From: Streptomyces klenkii
GTDB taxonomy: Bacteria > Actinomycetota > Actinomycetes > Streptomycetales > Streptomycetaceae
Assembly (NCBI RefSeq): GCF_003626645.1
Contig: NZ_RBAM01000001.1
Location: 310,001 to 374,000 of the forward strand
Direction: 5' to 3'
DNA length: 64,000 nt
Both the position numbers and the translations under genes were made by a program. The first letter of the stretch is position 1, and every line of letters starts with the position of its first letter. Below the pieces are notes generated by a model. It had not been told where the DNA came from, ran no database searches, and saw only the letters and a program-made list of their open reading frames with translations. Positions 27,095 through 34,893 of this stretch are shown here, one piece after another.

Positions 27095-27502
27095 ATGCTC
27101 GGCAGGACCCTGCTCGCCGTCACCGCTCTCACTGCCGCGCTGGTCATCCCCTCCGCAGCCCCGGATGCCGACGCGGCAGCGCTCGCCGCCGCGACGCTGA
27201 TCAACGAATCCGACGGACGAACCCTCAGCTTCCCCGTCGGCCAGGAGATCAAGGTCCGTCTCCAGGCCGTGCGGCGCAACGGCGAGATGTGGACGTGGAG
27301 TACGCCTGCGGTTTCCGCGACCGACGTCCTCGACCGGACCGCCGGCCGTACGACGCCGAACGGGGGCGCCGCGGCCGACATCCGCGTCGCCGGGCCCGGC
27401 CGGAGCTACATCACCGCCCAGCGCACCTGCACGTCCACGCGTCAAGGACACCAGTGCGGGAGCGCGAGCCGGGAGTGGCGGGTCACCGTCGACGCCCACT
27501 GA
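27095..27502 (+). CDS. Small secreted protein, possibly chagasin-like
   Basis: A 135-residue protein starting at ATG 27095, with gggagg nine bases before. A clear signal peptide (MLGRTLLAVTALTAALVI, then cleavage near ADAAA) leads to about 110 residues rich in strands: LSFPVGQEIKVRLQAV, EMWTWSTPAVSATDVLDR, then SREWRVTVDAH at the end. The order of these strands and the Trp motifs recall chagasin-type (I42) protease inhibitors, which I offer as a weak guess. Two cysteines (in RTCTS and HQCGS) could form a disulfide. Function not established. Confidence 0.7.
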   Translation: MLGRTLLAVTALTAALVIPSAAPDADAAALAAATLINESDGRTLSFPVGQEIKVRLQAVRRNGEMWTWSTPAVSATDVLDRTAGRTTPNGGAAADIRVAGPGRSYITAQRTCTSTRQGHQCGSASREWRVTVDAH

Positions 27503-27642
27503 CCTCGCGACAGCCGGCGACGGGGAAGTCGTACCCCGCGGCGGCAGTACGGACTGACCGCCCCGCGGCTTCCCGGCCGCCGCCCGGACGCTTGAATATG
27601 GCCTGTACGCCGTTATTACGCCGTCCGGAAAGGCCTCACTCC

Positions 27643-28602
27643 ATGATCATCGTCGCCGGGGAAGCCCTCATCGACCTCGTTCCCGCGGGACCCCGGGAAC
27701 AGGACGGGCCAACCGGCGACGACCTCCCCGCCCTGCTGCCCAAGCGCGGCGGCGGCCCCTACAACACCGCCGTCGCCCTGGCCCGCCTCGGCTCACCCAC
27801 CGCGTTCTGCTCCCGGCTGTCCACCGACCACTTCGGCCGGGCCCTGCTGAGCGGCCTGACGGCGGACGGCGTGGACACGTCCCTGGTCCAGCGCGGCCCC
27901 GAACCCACCACCCTGGCCGTGGCGCATGTCGGCGACGGCGGCTCCGCCGAGTACTCGTTCCACGTCGGTGGCACCGCGGACCGCCTGTTCGCCGGCCCCG
28001 AGACCCTGCCCGAAACGGCCCGTGCCGTCTCGTTCGGCACCTGCTCCCTGGTCCTCGAACCGGGAGCCAGTGCGTACGAGGAGCTGATGCGCCGCGCGTC
28101 CGCCCGCGGCCTGTTCACCGCCCTCGATCCGAACATCCGTCCGGGACTCATCCTCGACGCGGACGCCTACCGGGCCCGCTTCCGCGCGTGGCTCCCGCAC
28201 GTCACCCTCCTCAAACTCTCGGAGGAGGACGCTGCCTGGCTTGCGGGCCCGGAGGTCGAGCCGGTGTCCGCCGTCGCGGAGTGGCTGGCCGCGGGCCCGT
28301 ACGCCGTCGTGCTCACCCGCGGTAGCGAGGGGCTGACCGTACTGACCCGTGACGGCCTTGAGCTGTCCGTCCCCGGCGAGCGGGTGACGGTCGTGGACAC
28401 CATCGGCGCGGGCGACACCGTCAATGCCGCGCTGCTGCACCGGCTCGACAGCCACAGCGCGCTCACCGCGTCGCCCGCCCTCGACGCCGGCGAGTGGCGC
28501 GACATCCTGGCCTTCGCGGCCCGCGCGGCCGCGGTCACCTGCTCCCGCGCCGGCGCGCAGCCCCCGTACGCCGTGGAAATTGCCGAATCCCCCGCCGTCT
28601 GA
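27643..28602 (+). CDS. PfkB-family carbohydrate kinase
   Basis: A 319-residue kinase starting at ATG 27643 (MIIVAGEALIDLVP), with ggaaagg upstream. The first signature region GGGPYNTAVALARLG is near residue 36 and the second, VDTIGAGDTVNAALL with the catalytic Asp258, near 250. The sequence fits the fructokinase/ribokinase group, which phosphorylates sugars or nucleosides with ATP. No sugar transporter or regulator is adjacent, so the substrate cannot be set; fructokinase is the commonest annotation for this opening. Confidence 0.9.
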   Translation: MIIVAGEALIDLVPAGPREQDGPTGDDLPALLPKRGGGPYNTAVALARLGSPTAFCSRLSTDHFGRALLSGLTADGVDTSLVQRGPEPTTLAVAHVGDGGSAEYSFHVGGTADRLFAGPETLPETARAVSFGTCSLVLEPGASAYEELMRRASARGLFTALDPNIRPGLILDADAYRARFRAWLPHVTLLKLSEEDAAWLAGPEVEPVSAVAEWLAAGPYAVVLTRGSEGLTVLTRDGLELSVPGERVTVVDTIGAGDTVNAALLHRLDSHSALTASPALDAGEWRDILAFAARAAAVTCSRAGAQPPYAVEIAESPAV

Positions 28603-28627
28603 GACGGCAGGGGATCGATCAGCTGCG

Positions 28628-28654
28628 GGTACTGCGTTTTCGTTTGTGAGTACC
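28628..28654. terminator. Possible terminator between convergent genes
   Basis: Inverted repeat GGTACT/AGTACC with a 15-base T-rich loop in the 61-base gap between the kinase and transglycosylase stops. The stem is short, so this is tentative. Confidence 0.3.
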
Positions 28655-28663
28655 GGCTCCGGA

Positions 28664-29380
28664 TCAGTACGCGGAGTTGACGTTGTCCATCGAGCCGTAC
28701 TTGTCGGCGGCGTAGTTGCAGGCGGCGGTGATGTTGGCGACCGGGTCGTAGATGTCCCAGGACGTGCCCTCGACGTGGTACGCCTTGAACGTCGGGTCGA
28801 TCATCTGGAGCAGACCCTTCGACGGCACACCGTTCACGGCGTTGACGTCCCAGCCGTTGATCGCGCGCGGGTTACCGGTCGACTCACGCATCACGTTCTT
28901 CTTGATGCCCTCGTACGAAGCCGGGATGCCCTTGGCGCGCAGGATGTCCAGGGCCTCGCTGATCCAGCCGTCCACGTTGTCCGCGTAAGCCTTCTTCGCC
29001 GGAGCGGCAGGCTTGGCAGCCGGGGCGGCGGGCTCGGCCTTGATGGCCTTGCGCTCGGTGGAGCGGTTGGCGCGCTCGGTGCCGGCCTTGGCCTTCGCCT
29101 CGGCGTCCGTCTTCGTCTTCACCGCGGCCTTCGCGTCCGCCTTGCCCTCGGCAGTGGCGGTGTCGGCGGCCTTGGCCAGCGCACTGTCCTGCGTCGCACC
29201 GAAGTCCTGCGCGCTCTGCGCGACCGTCTTCACGGCGGCGACGCTGTGGGCGTCGGCGGCGGAAGCCTGGGGGACGAGGGCGAACGTCAGAGCGGCGGCA
29301 CCCGCGGCGGTGACGAGACCGGCGGCGGAGAACTTGTGGGCCTTGGACAGAGCGGTATAGCCGGAGATGGTGGAACGCAT
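28664..29380 (-). CDS. Secreted lytic transglycosylase (SLT domain)
   Basis: A 238-residue secreted protein. ATG 29380 is chosen because gggaagg precedes it and a clean signal peptide follows (KFSAAGLVTAAGAAALTFAL, cleavage near ASAADA); ATG 29425 in frame is an alternative. After an Ala/Lys-rich linker (about 80-140, low complexity) comes a C-terminal SLT domain with the catalytic Glu in KKNVMRESTGNPRAINGWD and the motif KGLLQMIDPTFKAYH. It cleaves the glycan strands of peptidoglycan outside the membrane. The small domain and long charged linker are usual for actinobacterial members. Confidence 0.9.
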   Translation of the reverse strand: MRSTISGYTALSKAHKFSAAGLVTAAGAAALTFALVPQASAADAHSVAAVKTVAQSAQDFGATQDSALAKAADTATAEGKADAKAAVKTKTDAEAKAKAGTERANRSTERKAIKAEPAAPAAKPAAPAKKAYADNVDGWISEALDILRAKGIPASYEGIKKNVMRESTGNPRAINGWDVNAVNGVPSKGLLQMIDPTFKAYHVEGTSWDIYDPVANITAACNYAADKYGSMDNVNSAY

Positions 29381-29736
29381 GGAGCGGAGAAACCTTCCCA
29401 GTCGCTTAGTCGCAGTGGCCGTCATTGGCGCAAAGAAGAAGCGCCGTTTCTCGGTGGACGGCGCCCTGCGACTCAGCCATTGTTAGCGGCCGGAAAGAGC
29501 GCTGGCAAAGGTGTGACCTACTACGGTGTATCGGAAGCAGCGGTCGTAGAAATCGACCGGAATGTCCGAATTAAAGCCCAAGGTCGGCTACTACCCGCAT
29601 TCGTATGTGATCCAGCTCCCATGAGCGCCCTCACACGCCGAGCCGATGTCACTCACAGCGGGTGAGGGCACGCGTACGGAGGCCGGACGACCCGGCGGCG
29701 CGTGCGGCGCCGGCGTCGTCACCTGTCATACGTCTG
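29381..29736 (-). other. Leader of the transglycosylase and gap to DUF5709 gene
   Basis: A 356-base region without a supported gene. Near the start codon GGCGC (29427-29431) can pair with GCGCC (29441-29445), and that GCGCC could instead pair with GGCGCC (29460-29465), so two alternative hairpins are possible. Actinobacterial wall hydrolases often have long riboswitch leaders, but I do not recognise the ydaO (c-di-AMP) core here. Confidence 0.4.
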
Positions 29737-30222
29737 TCATACGTCGAGGTCGTCTCCGACCTCGACCACGGGCTCATCAGGCACGATGTGCATCGCCGCC
29801 TCCTCCGCGGAGGCCGCCCCGCCGTCGATGCCCACGTCCCGGGCGTACACGTCGTTGCGCCGAGGGGGCATGGCGTCGATGGTGGCGGTGATGCGCCCGG
29901 CGCGCTCGCCGCCGACCTCCTCGTCGAGGGGCTCGCCCTCCCCGCCGGGCAGGTCGCCGATGCCGTCCCCGTCGGGCACCACGATGTCGGGGACCTCCTC
30001 GGCGAGCCGCTGGTCGAGGCTCTCGCGCTCCAGCTGCTCGCGGGCCGTCGTGCCGTGGTGGCCCACGCCGAGGGGCCTCTCCGGGGGCGAATAGCCCGAG
30101 TCGAGGACCTGGTCGTAGAGATCGCCGTCGAGCGCGTTCTCCAGGTCCAGGTCACCAGGGTTGTCCCGGCGATCGGACCGGGCAGGCTGGTAGACCTCGT
30201 CACCCATCAGGTCATCGGACAT
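29737..30222 (-). CDS. DUF5709 domain-containing protein
   Basis: A 161-residue acidic protein starting at ATG 30222 (MSDDLMGDEVYQPA). The family signature DSGYSPPERPLGVGHHGTT followed by AREQLERESLDQRLAEEVPD is present at about 40-85. DUF5709 proteins are small, widespread in actinomycetes and of unknown role, with many disordered charged residues. It has no membrane segment or signal peptide. The preceding gene on the strand is the M23 peptidase, about 315 bases away, so it is probably transcribed alone. Confidence 0.85.
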   Translation of the reverse strand: MSDDLMGDEVYQPARSDRRDNPGDLDLENALDGDLYDQVLDSGYSPPERPLGVGHHGTTAREQLERESLDQRLAEEVPDIVVPDGDGIGDLPGGEGEPLDEEVGGERAGRITATIDAMPPRRNDVYARDVGIDGGAASAEEAAMHIVPDEPVVEVGDDLDV

Positions 30223-30537
30223 AGTGAGCCAGCCTCCTCCCGCACGGTTCCGCGGCGACGGCCTACCTCCACTCTCTCCTGTACGGCGGTCTCGCGCTCT
30301 CCGGAGGGAGCGGAAACCGGACGCCGTGGCCGGCGTCCGGGTCCGGGATCCGGGGTCGGCCGTGGCCTCCCCAGGCATGTCATTGCAGCTCCGGGGGCAG
30401 GCCGGCCGGTCGCCGGGCACTGTCCGGAAACAGGTGGCGGCGGGGGCGGCGCCGTACACCCGGAAGCTCCGGCCGCCCGCCGGGGTCCGTGCGCCCATCC
30501 GGCGTAGTGCCCCGGGTCCCGGGCGCGGCACCCCGGG
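30223..30537. other. Intergenic region with hairpin
   Basis: A 315-base gap between the M23 peptidase stop and the DUF5709 start, both on the minus strand. It holds a perfect 9-bp hairpin CCGGACGCC/GGCGTCCGG (30317-30340, 6-base loop) that could end the M23 transcript. No gene is supported. Confidence 0.5.
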
Positions 30538-32088
30538 TCAGGTGACGGCGGGGCCGGTGCTGCTGTTGAGCCAGGACCATTCGGACCAGGTGCTGAAGCC
30601 CGTCTGCCACCGGTGATGGACCCCGGCGCGGCTGGTGCCGAACACTTCGATGCGGCCGTCGGCGTTGGTGGCGGCGGTGATCTCGGTTCCGCCGACGCCG
30701 AAGCCGGTCCAGTCCCCGTACGCGGCGTTGGCTCCCGTCTGCCACATGTGCATGGCGACGTCGCCGTTGATGGCGAACACCTCGACCCGCCCGTCGGGGG
30801 TCCGGTCACTGGTCAGCATGGAGCCCGCGGGACCTCGGGTGGGCTCCCACCCCGACCAGCTGGTGGGGTTCGTCTGATACCGGTGGAAGACGCCTTCCGG
30901 GCCGGAGGCGAACACCTCCAGGCGTCCGTCGGCGTTGTGGTCGACCGTCAGGTCGTGCCCGCCGACGCCGAAGTCCTCCCATGACGACCAGCCGCCGTTG
31001 ACGGCCGTCTGGTACTGGTGCTGGAACACCTTGTCGTTGAGCGCGAAGACCTCAAGACGGCCGTCGGGTGACTTCTCCATCCCCAGCCTGCCGGCCGCAG
31101 GGCCGCCGCCCGTGGGCTCCCAGCCCGACCAGCCGCTGTTGGGGGCGGTCTGGTACCGGTGGAAGACGCCTTCCGGGCCGGAGGCGAACACTTCCAGGCG
31201 GCCGTCGCCGTTGGCACCCGCGGCGACGTAGCGCCCGCCGGTGCCGAAGCCCTCCCAGCCCGACCAGCCGCCGGAGGGGGACGTCTGGTAGCGGTGCTGG
31301 AAGACGTCGCCGCTGAGCGCGAGCAGTTCCAGGCGGCCGTCGGCGTTGGGCGCGATCGCGAGTTCCGCACCCTTCGGCCCGCCCAGCGGCTCCCACTCCG
31401 ACCAGGCGCCGTTCACCTGGGACTGCCAGGCGTGGTGCACGCCGTCGGCCCCGGCCGCGAACACCTCCAGGCGTCCGTCGGCCGACCGTGCCGAGACCAC
31501 CCGGCCCGACTCCACCGGGTACACCAGCGGCTTGGGCCGGGGGCCGGTGCCCGGGGTGCACGGCAGCCCCACGCCGCGCTCCGCGAGGTAGGGCTCCGGG
31601 TCGATGCCGCGCTTGTCGGTGGACGTGTCGACCCGCACCCGCAGGTGGAGGTGAGGGCCGCTGGACTGGCCCTCGCTGCCGACGAGCGCGATGAGCTGCC
31701 CGGCCGTCACCCGGTCGCCGACGGCGACCTCCCGCCGGTACATGTGGCCGTACTCGGTCACCGTTCCGTCGGGGTGCAGGATGCGGATCCACTGGCCGTA
31801 GCCCTGGGCGGGGCCGGAGTTGATGACCTCGCCGTCGCCGACGGCGTAGATCGGGGCGCCGTAGTCGTTGGCGATGTCGATGCCGTCGTGGCTGTCGCTG
31901 TAGTGCTGGAACACGAAGCCGGCGGTCGGGCACGCGGCGGCGAAGCCGGCGACTTGGGCGGTTTGGGCGGCGTGGGCAGTGGCCGGGGACGCCGTCACCA
32001 GTGACGGCAGGACGGCGGCCGCCGCCGCGAGAACGAAGCGCAGCGCGCGCCGGGAACGATCGTGGAGACAGTGAAGACCGTGAGGCAC
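30538..32088 (-). CDS. Secreted M23 peptidase with seven-bladed PLL-like beta-propeller
   Basis: A 516-residue secreted protein. After the signal peptide (RFVLAAAAAVLPSLVTASP) comes an M23 (LytM) domain with HDGID (His67, Asp71) and the SGPHLHLRV motif (His145, His147) that bind the zinc. Residues about 195-515 are seven repeats of roughly 45 residues with the pattern DGRLEVFA, then HxWQ or HRYQ, then WSxWE. I count exactly seven, as in the PLL-type (Photorhabdus lectin-like) fucose-binding propellers. The enzyme cleaves peptide cross-bridges; the propeller likely binds a sugar in the wall or on a target cell. Divergent from the FHA gene. Confidence 0.9.
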   Translation of the reverse strand: MPHGLHCLHDRSRRALRFVLAAAAAVLPSLVTASPATAHAAQTAQVAGFAAACPTAGFVFQHYSDSHDGIDIANDYGAPIYAVGDGEVINSGPAQGYGQWIRILHPDGTVTEYGHMYRREVAVGDRVTAGQLIALVGSEGQSSGPHLHLRVRVDTSTDKRGIDPEPYLAERGVGLPCTPGTGPRPKPLVYPVESGRVVSARSADGRLEVFAAGADGVHHAWQSQVNGAWSEWEPLGGPKGAELAIAPNADGRLELLALSGDVFQHRYQTSPSGGWSGWEGFGTGGRYVAAGANGDGRLEVFASGPEGVFHRYQTAPNSGWSGWEPTGGGPAAGRLGMEKSPDGRLEVFALNDKVFQHQYQTAVNGGWSSWEDFGVGGHDLTVDHNADGRLEVFASGPEGVFHRYQTNPTSWSGWEPTRGPAGSMLTSDRTPDGRVEVFAINGDVAMHMWQTGANAAYGDWTGFGVGGTEITAATNADGRIEVFGTSRAGVHHRWQTGFSTWSEWSWLNSSTGPAVT

Positions 32089-32316
32089 CTGGTGTTCCTC
32101 CCTCCTCGGGAGTGGTCATGTCGGACGGGACCGCAGACGGTAGCCACGGCAGCCCGATGAGGGCATCCGGAACGCTACGGACTGACAAGCGGGGCCGGCG
32201 GACCGTCCGGGAGACGGGGGAGACGCGGGAGGCGCACCCCGTCCCCGCCGCGCTAACGTTCGACGTGCGTGAGGACCGATGATGCGGCCGTCAGGCGCCG
32301 GGGTGAGGAGGGGGAA

Positions 32317-33123
32317 ATGAGCGGGGTAGTGATCTATCTTCCGCAGGGGGCGGCGGGGGCCGGAGGGGAGCCGCGCGGAGACGCGGTGACGTTGCGGCTC
32401 GGCCCGGGGGAGGTGGCGCGCTTCGGGCGGGGCTCCGCGACGTCCCCGGTCGAGCTCCGCCTCGACGACGAGGCGATATCCCGGCTGGCGGGCGAGATCC
32501 GGGTGACGGACGACCACTGGCAGCTGAGCAACCTCAGTACGACCCAGAGCTACCTGGTGGAGAACCCGGAGGGCGCGGGCGAGTACCTGAGGGTGCCGCC
32601 ACGGCGGGCGGGAGCGCCCATCCCGTTCGAGTTCTCGCGAGTCGTGCTGCCCACCCGCCGCAACACCACGGTCGCCTTCCAGGTGTTCGCGCCCGACCAC
32701 GTCTACCTGGACCCGGACGGCCTCGGCGACCAGTGGGGGAGCCGCACCGTCACGGCGTACTCCCTGGACGAGACGGCCCTCTACTTCCTGGTCCTGGTCG
32801 CGCTCTGCGAACCGCGGCTGCGTGACGAGTCCCCGGTCGCGGTGCCCACCACCCCCGAGATCGTCGAGCGGCTCAAGAGCCACCCCGCCTGCGGCCGGCT
32901 GACGGCCCGCGCGGTCAGCTCGCACATCGACTACCTGGCCGACGAGAAGATGCGGATCAGCACCCCCACCGACTACGGGCCCCGCAGGGAAGCCCGCCGC
33001 AACGGCAAGCGGGAGACCATCGTCGGACTCGTGCTGCGGTTCGGGCTCGTACGGGAGGAGCACCTCGCGCTGCTGCCGCCCCGGCCCGGAACGGGCGCAC
33101 ACGAGCGGGAGACGGTGCGATGA
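32317..33123 (+). CDS. FHA domain-containing protein
   Basis: A 268-residue protein starting at ATG 32317 with gaggaggggg just before. Residues about 20-95 resemble an FHA phosphothreonine-binding domain: GEVARFGRGSATSPVELRL, then ISRLAGEIRVTDDHWQLSNL. The C-terminal half (about 140-250) looks like a winged-helix or sigma-like helical region (TPEIVERLKSHPACGRLTAR). The gene is followed by a Ser/Thr kinase gene only three bases after its stop, so the kinase probably phosphorylates this protein or a partner it binds. Confidence 0.8.
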   Translation: MSGVVIYLPQGAAGAGGEPRGDAVTLRLGPGEVARFGRGSATSPVELRLDDEAISRLAGEIRVTDDHWQLSNLSTTQSYLVENPEGAGEYLRVPPRRAGAPIPFEFSRVVLPTRRNTTVAFQVFAPDHVYLDPDGLGDQWGSRTVTAYSLDETALYFLVLVALCEPRLRDESPVAVPTTPEIVERLKSHPACGRLTARAVSSHIDYLADEKMRISTPTDYGPRREARRNGKRETIVGLVLRFGLVREEHLALLPPRPGTGAHERETVR

Positions 33124-33126
33124 GAC

Positions 33127-34773
33127 GTGGCGGACCCGGACGGCCCGAAGGGGGATGTCGTGCATGGCGTGGCCGGCACATCGGGACCGGGAGATGACCG
33201 TACGGAACTGCTCCCGCGCGGCTACCGCATCGGCGACTGGGAGGTCACCGAGCCGATAGGGGCCGGTGGCTGGGCAACCGTCTACGCGGGACGGTTCGCC
33301 GGTGACGGGGCGGCGGACGGCCGCGGGGCAGGGGAGCCGGGGCGCGGCGCCGTAGCGCTCAAGGTCCTGCCGACCGCCGGGCTGGCCCCGCGCCAGGCCC
33401 GCAAGGCGGCGGAAACCGCGCGGCGCGAGGTCGAGTTCGGCCGCCGCTCCTCCCACCCGCGGCTGATCCGCCTGCTGGCGTCCGTCGTGCTCGGCGAACC
33501 GGACCTTCCGGTCCTCGACGGTGCCGTCGTGCTGGTCATGGAGCGGGCCGAGCGCAGCCTGCGGGATCTGCTCGACGCCGAGGCGACCGACGGCGGTGTG
33601 ACTGACGCCGGCGTGACCGAAGCCGAGGGCGCCCGGCTGCTCGCCGAGATCTGCGAGGGCCTGGCCCACCTGCACCGCAGCGGCTGGGTGCACGGGGACC
33701 TCAAGCCGGACAACATCCTGCTGATGGCGGACGGTTCGGTGAAGCTCTCGGACTTCGGGCTCGCCACGGAACTGACCGGCACCCGCGGCACCCACGGGTA
33801 CGCGCCCCCGATGGGCACCTTCGACTACCTCCCGCCCGAGCGCTGGAAGGCCCCGCTCGGCGAGTACGGAGTGGAGGTCCGGCCGAGCGCCGACATCTGG
33901 GCCCTGGGCATCATGATCCACGAGGTGTTCGCCTCCGGCGCCCCGCCGTTCCCCGGCGCCACGCCCATGGCCCGCGCCGCCGCGACGCAGGAGTACGCCG
34001 AGGGGCGCGCACCGCTCCGCCTGGACAGTGCGGTCCCGCCGTTCTGGCGCGCGCTGGCCGCCGACTGCCTGGCCCCGACCCACGCCGCACGTGCCGCGCA
34101 CACCGCCGAGAGCCTCCTGGCGCGCATCGCCACCGACCGGCAGGCCACGGAAGCCGAGCCCACGGTGGGGGCGGGCGGGGATCCGGCGTTACGCGGGCGA
34201 AGGCCCTGGAGGGTGAGTCGGCGGACGAGCCGGCCATCGCGTCGGCCAACACGCAGGGGCCGAAGAACGCGCGTTGCACTCGCGGCCGTTGCGGTGTGCA
34301 CGGTGGGTGCGGCGATCTGGCCGTACGCCGTACGCGGCGGCGCATCCGGCTCGCACGGCGCGGCCAGAGCATCAGGCACGCCCGGCGCCACCGCCGCCGA
34401 AGCCACTGGCCGGATCCGGGTGTTCAACGCCGAGAAGAGCTGCCGGGACCGTACGGACCGGGACCCGCAGTGCAGTCTCGGCCTGGCGATCGACCCCACC
34501 CGGCCCTACACCATCGACAACGTCGTACCGACGCGCGTGTGGCACGGCGATGAGCTCGCCGTGGACTGCCTCCTCCCCCAGGGGATCCCCATCATCGACG
34601 AGGCGGACACGCTGTCCGCCGTCTGGTACCGCGTACGTCTCCCGCGGGGTGCCACGCGGCCCACCGCCTGGCTGCCCGCCGTGCGCTCGAAGGACCATCC
34701 ATCGGTCCCCGAATGCCCGCGCCCCGCACCCGTCACCGCACCCGCATCCGCACCCGCACCCGCACGGCGATGA
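33127..34773 (+). CDS. Membrane-anchored Ser/Thr protein kinase
   Basis: A 548-residue kinase starting at GTG 33127. The domain spans about 33-330: glycine loop IGAGGWATVYAGRF, Lys79 in VALKVL, catalytic loop HGDLKPDNILL (His189, Asp191) and DFGLA. The HGD in place of the usual HRD makes it a non-RD kinase, so activation-loop phosphorylation may not be needed. A single membrane segment (about 382-402, VALAAVAVCTVGAAIWPYAV) is followed by an outer domain of about 145 residues with two Cys pairs likely to form disulfides. Coupled to the FHA gene. Confidence 0.9.
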   Translation: MADPDGPKGDVVHGVAGTSGPGDDRTELLPRGYRIGDWEVTEPIGAGGWATVYAGRFAGDGAADGRGAGEPGRGAVALKVLPTAGLAPRQARKAAETARREVEFGRRSSHPRLIRLLASVVLGEPDLPVLDGAVVLVMERAERSLRDLLDAEATDGGVTDAGVTEAEGARLLAEICEGLAHLHRSGWVHGDLKPDNILLMADGSVKLSDFGLATELTGTRGTHGYAPPMGTFDYLPPERWKAPLGEYGVEVRPSADIWALGIMIHEVFASGAPPFPGATPMARAAATQEYAEGRAPLRLDSAVPPFWRALAADCLAPTHAARAAHTAESLLARIATDRQATEAEPTVGAGGDPALRGRRPWRVSRRTSRPSRRPTRRGRRTRVALAAVAVCTVGAAIWPYAVRGGASGSHGAARASGTPGATAAEATGRIRVFNAEKSCRDRTDRDPQCSLGLAIDPTRPYTIDNVVPTRVWHGDELAVDCLLPQGIPIIDEADTLSAVWYRVRLPRGATRPTAWLPAVRSKDHPSVPECPRPAPVTAPASAPAPARR

Positions 34774-34805
34774 GACTCCGGGGCCGGGCCGTCACACCCG
34801 GAGTC
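34774..34805. terminator. Terminator between kinase and ABC permease genes
   Basis: Inverted repeat GACTCCGGG/CCCGGAGTC (9 bp, 14-base loop) directly after the kinase stop. The gap is convergent, so it may serve both strands. Confidence 0.55.
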
Positions 34806-34893
34806 CATCGCGAACCGCCGCGCGTGTCACTCCGGATCGTTCCGGATGGCTCGCTCAGCGCTCCCGTGGTGAGCACCGGCCCGGCAACGCGGG

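Noticed and set aside
29381..29736. A ydaO-type c-di-AMP riboswitch before the transglycosylase
   Set aside because: Expected from family knowledge, but I could not match the conserved core in the leader.
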